This document shows positions 59,001-64,000 of a stretch of 64,000 bases of DNA, in pieces. Under the pieces are notes generated by a model that worked only from the letters and a program-made list of their open reading frames with translations, was not told where the DNA came from and made no database searches. Source of the DNA: Dysidea avara (Eukaryota > Porifera > Demospongiae > Dictyoceratida > Dysideidae). Numbering within the stretch: position 1 is the stretch's first letter; each line of letters starts with the position of its first letter. Location of the stretch: assembly GCF_963678975.1 (NCBI RefSeq), contig NC_089279.1:25840004-25904003 (forward strand), in the 5' to 3' direction. Both the position numbers and the translations under genes were made by a program.

Positions 59001-61594
59001 TCAGCTGGTTCTACACTTCCTTGCTACAATTCTAGTGTCTTTTTATTAAGCGCCTAAATAATCAAAAGCTCATGCGCTTCTCTTAGCTAATTATTATTCG
59101 GCGCTCGCACTATCGAGCTCGTGTCAGATGCAGTAGTGTGAACAAGTGCCAACCCGAGTTCAATAACCCGAGTTGAAAACACTCTGGCTAACCCGGGATA
59201 GTGTGAACGGGGTGTAATACTCTAAATGTCAAAGCCTGCAATTATTCTTTGAAGGATTGCTGTGCGCTGTAACAAAAATAAATCTAAAAATGGGTGACTG
59301 CTTTATTAGAGTAACTCAAAATAATTGTGCTCATATCAGTAGCAGTTATACACTTACAATAACTTTTTTGCTTTGACGTATTGAGTGGTTAGATGGCTGT
59401 TTATCTAGCTAATGGAATCCCTACAATTGTAAACTATATTCACACCGCTACTGGCGACACGTGACTTCTATAATGTGATTCATTATTAAAGGAAGTTTAT
59501 TAGTCCCTATGATGTATATAGCACTGTACTAAGTGTTTCTGCTTAAAAGTAGTCTTGAAAATGCTCTGTATAGTACCAAATCCATAATGACTGTATTCAC
59601 TGACTCTAATAGAGCATTCACCAAATTCGCAAAATTGTTATGTTATGTAGGTGAATAAGACTTCTCCACAGTCTGTCATAATGAGGACTACATTAGAGCC
59701 AACCCCAGCAATACTAGACTACTATCTCACCTTCTACAGGTAACAGTATTGATACCCTATAATATGCACTATTGTACCTCATAGGGATCAGTACTACTTG
59801 GACCCCATTTCAGTATGGAAGGTCATGGTGCATTCTGTACACAGGTAAATGCAATCATGTATATATATATGTACAGTTGAACTTGTTAACATGGACACTT
59901 GAAAATAAGGGTACCCACATGACTCAGACACTTAGTTGAGGTCCCATAATACATAGTCCTTCATATACCTATAGAAGGTACCAATGTGTCTACAATGATA
60001 TGTGCATAGTTTTCTCTATATGATATTGCTATTGAGGCCTTTTATGTTGTGTATGTATGTATGTATATATGTATGTATGTATGAGCGTATGTATGTACGT
60101 ATGTATGTACACTTGTTACTAATTTTGTGCTTTTTGCTGACTCAGGGTGAATATAACAGGGACGCAAGGACAGACAGACTACGCCAAGTTGAATATGAAA
60201 AGTCAACACAATTGTCAAAGTATTCGGCTTGCATCTTCCCACCCCGAAGCACTACAGGTTACTACCAATAACATACTATACATCCATAAATACTTGTTTG
60301 TAATAATATTGAAATGATGCCTTGCTGCTACCAATCAATTTATACTGTTTTGCGTGTGTACTATGAATATAATTTTTTTAAAAATACTTGCAGGTGTCTC
60401 CCAAAGCAATCACTCATCCTGACACTTTTAGTACTCAAGATGTCCACCTGTTATTGAGACCAAGAACTACTGGGGTGTTCACTTGTATGGTTTCTGCTAT
60501 TGGTATGTCTTGCGTGTGACTGGCAGAGCTCATGTGTTCTTGTCGTTAGATCCTGTAGACTATACCTTATTGGAGGTGTGGCTAGTGACATGCACATGTA
60601 AGGAACCGACCATCACTAAGAAGTTAAAGACTAATTTACCACCTTCTTATAAAAAACCAATTGTAAAGGTATACAAGAATATCATAATATATACTGTATA
60701 ATAGACTGTGCAAAGTACTGTGGTTTATCAGACCAATTTATGTGTATGAAGACACTTTTAAAAATACATATGTATGTGAATTTTTCCAGTGTCCTTATTT
60801 CCATTGCAAGTTCCACTGTGTAGTACAGCTATTGTACCACTGTAAGATTGGGTTTTTAATTGCAGGAATATTTTTACTCCACTGTAAATCCTTGCATTTC
60901 ATAATTATGATCTTTGTGTCATTTAGATCATTTCAATCACTAATTCTAGTCCAACATCAAAACAGTTCCATATTTTCACCGATAAACCAGATGTGTTAAG
61001 AGTGGTTACACCAGTTGTAGAGGTGAGTTAGATGTTAATCCAGATGGGTAGGACACGCGCACGTGTATTAGTAAAAGAATTTGCTACGTCACAAAACATT
61101 TTATGTGAGCCCAATGGATCCTGTAGAAAATACTGATAGCAGGGATCACTGGGGATTAAAGGTTTACAATGATGTGAGTTTTGCAACTAAAAACAGTTCC
61201 ATTACGGAGACACTAGACTTATAGTAGTAATGACGGATGGCAGTCACGGACTTCCCATGATGAGTTACAGTAATCCTTTAACGACCATACACACAATCAT
61301 TTATGCCTAATATATCATCGTGAACACGAACAAGAAGTGCATTTTTATAAAATACTTTGTAGTAGCACTTTTATAATGTCATAGTACATATATACGTGCG
61401 CGTGTCCCCCTGATGTTAATCACTCATCAGCCATACTCCATATTGGTATGTAGGTACCTGGTAAAGAGAGAGCTTCACTTGAACTACACTTCCTGCCACA
61501 AGCAAAGAACAAGTCCAGTGTTAAGAGAGTGTTAGTGTTTGTAAATGACAAAAGAGATTTGACAGTAGAATGTTTTCAACTTCAATGTACATGA
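47015..61594 (+). CDS. NPHP4: nephrocystin-4 (NPHP4), complete, 38 exons, 1288 aa
   Basis: Ciliary transition-zone scaffold that in other animals acts with NPHP1 and RPGRIP1L to gate protein entry. Landmarks in order against human NPHP4: NVASKQFVGR (residues about 65-74); GWSYFKVFES; RLPLYEGSPRVLFALSDP; VEPHPPLQKVVHLFHAY; LLPSVEEYEVQLL; ERRLKIGVHNGWCYVHPPH (about 263-281); GWAVWQL; FQFLALSL; VDLWDGDSLCLLGSALLPL; LLRQ..GVDILATDYD; RKLARMEAVRKFRAS (about 813-827); NPFDTVVTMVIEWNHP; DAHEWRQLKD; QVPFKYCCLE; the C-terminal MSP-like domains; and a final RVLVFVNDKRDL followed by FQLQCT and the stop. All 37 junctions keep phase with GT-AG borders. It is about 140 residues shorter than the human protein, partly at the N-terminus. 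Start: first ATG of the open exon upstream of exon 2, next to the X-box. Confidence 0.95.
47730..47965. mobile_element. MITE with about 100-bp imperfect inverted repeats, NPHP4 intron 2
   Basis: Left: TGGTAGCTACCACTCAAATG, then CAACATTGCTACGCG and AAGCAATT..CTAATTAAGGGG. Right: the complement CCCCTTAATT..AATTGCTTG..CGTGTAGCAATGTTG, ending GGTGGTACAGTAC. The arms almost touch, with about 30 bp between them. A second small palindrome, AAACTTTGGCG..CGCCAAAGTTT, lies upstream at about 47509-47543. Confidence 0.65.
48396..49466. mobile_element. TA-target inverted-repeat element, NPHP4 intron 3 (host of a nested MITE)
   Basis: Left TGTGACTGTCTCAGCGAAAA and right TTTTTGCTGAGATGGTCACA are inverted copies over about 28 bp, with TA on both sides. 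Without the nested insertion at 48748-49178 the element is about 640 bp. It ends 19 bp before exon 4, so its tail supplies part of the intron's 3' region. Confidence 0.8.
48748..49178. mobile_element. hAT-like MITE with perfect 8-bp target duplication, nested
   Basis: CTGCCAAT occurs immediately before (48740-48747) and after (49179-49186). Ends TAGGGATGAGCAATACTACC and GGCAGTATCGCTCAGCCCTA pair imperfectly over 27 bp. The subterminal region is rich in ATATCGCGATAT-type sequence. 431 bp, no coding frame. Confidence 0.88.
52794..57437 (+). other. NPHP4: NPHP4 exons 17-30 (coordinates)
   Basis: 52794-52970, 53426-53627, 53724-53870, 54260-54361, 54582-54669, 54732-54788, 54991-55111, 55368-55431, 55548-55594, 55642-55809, 56426-56484, 56727-56845, 57026-57052, 57287-57437. 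Exon 29 is only 27 nt (PLGSSEDIK). Several donors are followed by GT-rich microsatellites (53628-53660, 56846-56900). Confidence 0.88.
57508..57892. mobile_element. hAT-like MITE with ATATCGG subterminal repeats, NPHP4 intron 30
   Basis: Left CAGTGTTGCACC and right GGTGCAGCACTA pair as inverted ends. Inside, ATATCGG and TATCGGTATCC occur repeatedly near both ends (57552-57590, 57826-57882). A clear target duplication was not found. Confidence 0.6.
58222..58294 (+). pseudogene. exon-like decoy in NPHP4 intron 31
   Basis: After the acceptor TTTGTAG, 73 nt read openly (LKYTVYLTTGDVSPDINVLT) to a GT donor. The reading resembles the human NPHP4 segment FLKVASGPSPEIKDFFVI, which is already supplied here by exon 32 (VIMRTTLEPTPAILDYYL). 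It enters in phase 0 after exon 31 but leaves in phase 1, and its use would put a stop in the next exon. It could be an old exon duplicate. Confidence 0.45.
58361..59480. repeat. diverged direct repeats flanking the Harbinger-like MITE
   Basis: Segments at about 58351-58520 and 59286-59450 share AAAAATG..GACTGCT(C/T)TATTAGAG, a later (C/T)TTATCTAGCTAATG(A/G)AATCC(A/C)TACAA and AA(A/C)TATATTCA in the same order and spacing. They look like two copies of one repeat about 900 bp apart, with the MITE between them. Confidence 0.55.
58611..59214. mobile_element. PIF/Harbinger-like MITE, NPHP4 intron 31
   Basis: Ends CACCCCGTTCACACTA and TAGTGTGAACGGGGTG are perfect inverted copies, flanked on both sides by TAA, a TWA-type target duplication. 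Subterminal CCCGGGT/ACCCGGG boxes recur. No transposase frame. GC content is clearly higher than in the surrounding intron. Confidence 0.82.
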
Positions 61595-61984
61595 TAATTT
61601 TAATGCAACTCATGTTACATATACAGGTAGGGCATTTAGTGGGAGTATGTATGTCTGTGTATGTGTAATACAGTATAGAATTGATAGTTTTGTTATACAG
61701 TGAAACCCTACTTAGTGATTACCTCTTTAACAAGACCTTCTCATTATAGTGGCCTCCTTTGGTATAGTCTTACTGGTACAGTAAAAATACAAAATTTAAA
61801 GATTTCCTATTGTTATAAATTAAAAGCATATACACCTGGTGTCTACATAGTCTGGCTACAAGATTTATCAATAAATCATCTATAGGTTTAATATACACAA
61901 ACTCAATCAGCTACAATGACCATAATCGTCACAAAGATTCCCTACCAATTGTACTGCTTGTTATGCTTGGTATTGAAAAGATGG

Positions 61985-62100
61985 TGAAAACATGCCAATG
62001 TACGGATTTTCTCAATGCCAAGTAGGGATATAGCTACCATCATATCTTGTTTCACTACTTTTTATTGTTGGAACCCTACATCATTTAATTTTTATTGCAC
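61985..62100. repeat. half hairpin: right arm and tail only
   Basis: TAGCTACCATCATATCTTGT.. TTCACTACTTTTTATTG followed by GGAACCCTACATCATTTAAT matches the right arm and tail of the hairpin at 44194-44471, but the left arm is lacking. Confidence 0.6.
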
Positions 62101-62104
62101 TCAA

Positions 62105-62815
62105 TAGGGATAATAAGAAGTAGTGAAATGAAGGAGGTTGCCTACACCTAAAAATATTTTATTAATCCCTACTTCAATTTGTACCCATGATTGAACTATA
62201 GGGACTAGTGTAGGTGGCCTCCTTTATTTCACTTTTTATTTGTTTGATTCCTAATCAAATAAATTCCTTATGTTCCTTTGTACCTGTTTGTTTCCTTTTT
62301 GCAACACTATTATGACTGGTGAACCTGTGGATACCACTTTAGAAGAAATAATGGCACCAGTTTTAGTGTGAGTGCATACCAACTAAATCAATTACTGAAT
62401 AGTGGAGTGGCCATTATGCTTTGTCTTCAGCTATGTTCAGCAGTATTACAAATGGAGGACACTACAAGAAGGACCTCTACAATCAATTCAGTCGTAACAG
62501 AAAACTTGTACACAAATAAGTCCATGAAGCATACATTGTATGTACTGTGGTATGCAAAAAGGAACTTGTCATGCTGTGAATAGTGAAAAAATAAAGCCCG
62601 TAGCTTATCCGTTATTAAGTTATGCTTGCTGAAAGTATACGAATCAGTAAAATTCCACTGAATATATAAATATAAATGTCATATAGTGGCTACCCATTGG
62701 AAGCATTACAGGTCATACTGAATGCACTTTTGGACTTGGTTGTACTTAACCTGCAACTGGAAATCCTGCCAAGGCACCATGAAGGTATTGTGAAGCTGGT
62801 TTCTAGTCAATATTG
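62105..62815. mobile_element. hairpin-headed repeat element, copy 3
   Basis: Starts TAGGGATAATAAGAAGTAGT, has short arms (GGAGGTTGCCTACACC against GTGTAGGTGGCCTCC), then the conserved tail (TACCTGTTTGTTTCCTTTTT, CACTATTATGACTGGTGAAC .. CCAAGGCACCATGAAGGTAT). Small open frames within it are by-products of the repeat. Confidence 0.65.
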
Positions 62816-64000
62816 TTTTATTATCAAATTTGTCAAGACAGGGCCTGCACAATTAAGGGTGCTTCTCAAGTTACAAGAAAAGAAGACACTCACACAAACA
62901 ACTACAGTAGAAATGAACAAAAGGCTATAATGTTATATAAGATTATAAACTGCCAAGTTGATATAAATGCTGACAATCTTCTTATTCCTAACCCTGACAT
63001 CTACCACACCAGAGGACACAATAAAAGATTTATCATAGATACCAATGACAAGGATTGACTCTTACAAATTTTCTTTTTTTCCATCCGCTATTAAAATTTG
63101 GAATTCCTTACCCCAACATGTGATCAACTCGACAGAGATTGAACAATTCAAGCACAACCTGGTCTAGAGACTGTTTAATTGTGTAGCTATGATTGTAATT
63201 GTACTATTGTTTCTTTTGTGCACTACACTCTTCTTGAGGTCTGCACAATACAACAAAATAATAATAACTACATAACTAGTCAAATACAAAGATGATGATA
63301 TACAGAGCCAGACACATAGAACTTCCAAATATAGCAAACACGCATGCACAACCTCCTTCGCACGAATTTGTAAGAAGCGACGATACCTTGTGCAAAAGGC
63401 TCCACTTCGGAGTCGACACGATCGAATCTAGGACGAGGATTCATCGATATGGAAGCTATCAAAGGTATTTATTGTGTGTATATGCGAGGTATATATATCG
63501 TAAATCAAGAACGTTTTCTTAGCCGGCGGCCAATCCGAGGGCGTATCACTATAAGGCCACTACATTGAGATAACTTGTTTCTCATCAACTTCTCATAGAG
63601 TAACACATGTGGGCGGGCGGGTTATCTCATTATTGCACAAGCAATAGCATATTTGTACAAAACCAGTATAATAATCCTTTATTTTAGATTATTGGCAGGG
63701 TGCACACTGAGGGTAAAACTCCAAGTGCACATAAAGTTTGACTTCAGTAACAATCAAGTCCTTTATGTGAGTTCCACCAGTCTTGGGGTCATGTACCATA
63801 CCCCAGTACAGCAGCAGCAGTGTTAGAACGTGTAGGCTGGTCAGTCTTATTAGGGGGAGGGGCTGTGCAAGCTGGTGGCAACACTAAAGCTACTATGACT
63901 CTTAGATATGATGGCCCTGCACATAGGACATGCAGGTCACTCCACTCCGGCAAGTCACAGGCGAGGCGTACGCGTACTACATGATATAGCCAGACTTTGA
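62816..64000. other. unresolved right end, possible start of another gene
   Basis: A GC-richer patch at 63340-63560 holds two competing exon-like readings. On the minus strand 63444-63387 gives MNPRPRFDRVDSEVEPFAQ with a GT donor. On the plus strand there is an ATG at 63452, a donor after MEAIK, and an acceptor near 63687 (TTTATTTTAG). The downstream plus-strand sequence has a long open stretch containing VLERVGWSVLLGGGAVQAGG at about 63818-63877, but no phase joins all pieces. I recognise no family. A promoter region of a gene beyond the window is plausible. Confidence 0.3.

Larger units (their letters stand above)
58058..61594 (+). other. NPHP4: NPHP4 exons 31-38 (coordinates)
   Basis: 58058-58125, 59651-59739, 59785-59844, 60146-60257, 60394-60502, 60550-60668, 60927-61022, 61454-61594. 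Exon 31 joins exon 32 in phase 0 across a 1.5-kb intron that contains an exon-like decoy (58222-58294) and a Harbinger-like MITE. Exon 36 reads VWLVTCTCKEPTITKK, matching the human ASWLVCLCCRQPLISK region. Confidence 0.9.

Overview
The window is nuclear DNA of an early-branching animal. It is AT-rich, with GT-AG introns that are mostly 45-900 nt long and many small non-autonomous DNA transposons. A sponge, probably a demosponge, fits best: animal-type linear-ubiquitin and ciliary genes, compact introns and no bilaterian-style gene desert. This is inference; no rRNA or mitochondrial marker is present. I saw no tRNA, rRNA, CRISPR or bacterial-type feature.

Layout. (1) 1-890, + strand: the eroded tail of a Myb/SANT-like gene running in from the left. 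(2) 1.9-18.4 kb, - strand: two tandem paralogues of a HOIL-1/RBCK1-type RBR ubiquitin ligase. Gene A (11124 to 1930) lacks its last exon in the window. Gene B (18426 to 12434) is complete, with 12 exons and 874 aa. Both carry an N-terminal PH/EVH1-like domain of the kind found in SHARPIN, then a low-complexity linker, a ubiquitin-like domain, an NZF zinc finger and RING1-IBR-RING2. One chain therefore has the parts that vertebrates split between SHARPIN and HOIL-1. (3) 18.8-42.4 kb: a transposon-dominated stretch. It holds a three-deep nest of terminal-inverted-repeat elements, relics of P/THAP-like and hAT-like transposases, two Ty1/copia relics, an element made of TTTTAG-type repeats with a perfect 8-bp target duplication, and an element whose ends are arrays of a 21-bp repeat. 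(4) 42.5-46.9 kb, - strand: an ANKRD60-like gene (ubiquitin-like domain plus ankyrin repeats) with a small coiled-coil last exon. (5) 47.0-61.6 kb, + strand: the full nephrocystin-4 gene (NPHP4), reconstructed as 38 exons and 1288 aa with every junction in phase. (6) 61.6-64.0 kb: hairpin elements and an unresolved coding-like end.

How the genes relate. The ANKRD60-like gene and NPHP4 are head to head, 135 bp apart between start codons. Between them is a near-perfect RFX X-box, the usual promoter site of ciliary genes, which suggests shared ciliary control. The paired ligases probably belong to a linear-ubiquitin (LUBAC-like) or HOIL-1-type ester-ubiquitination system; no HOIP gene is present here.

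Exon limits were read by eye from splice signals, reading phase and remembered human homologues (RBCK1, SHARPIN, NPHP4, ANKRD60). No alignment program was run.
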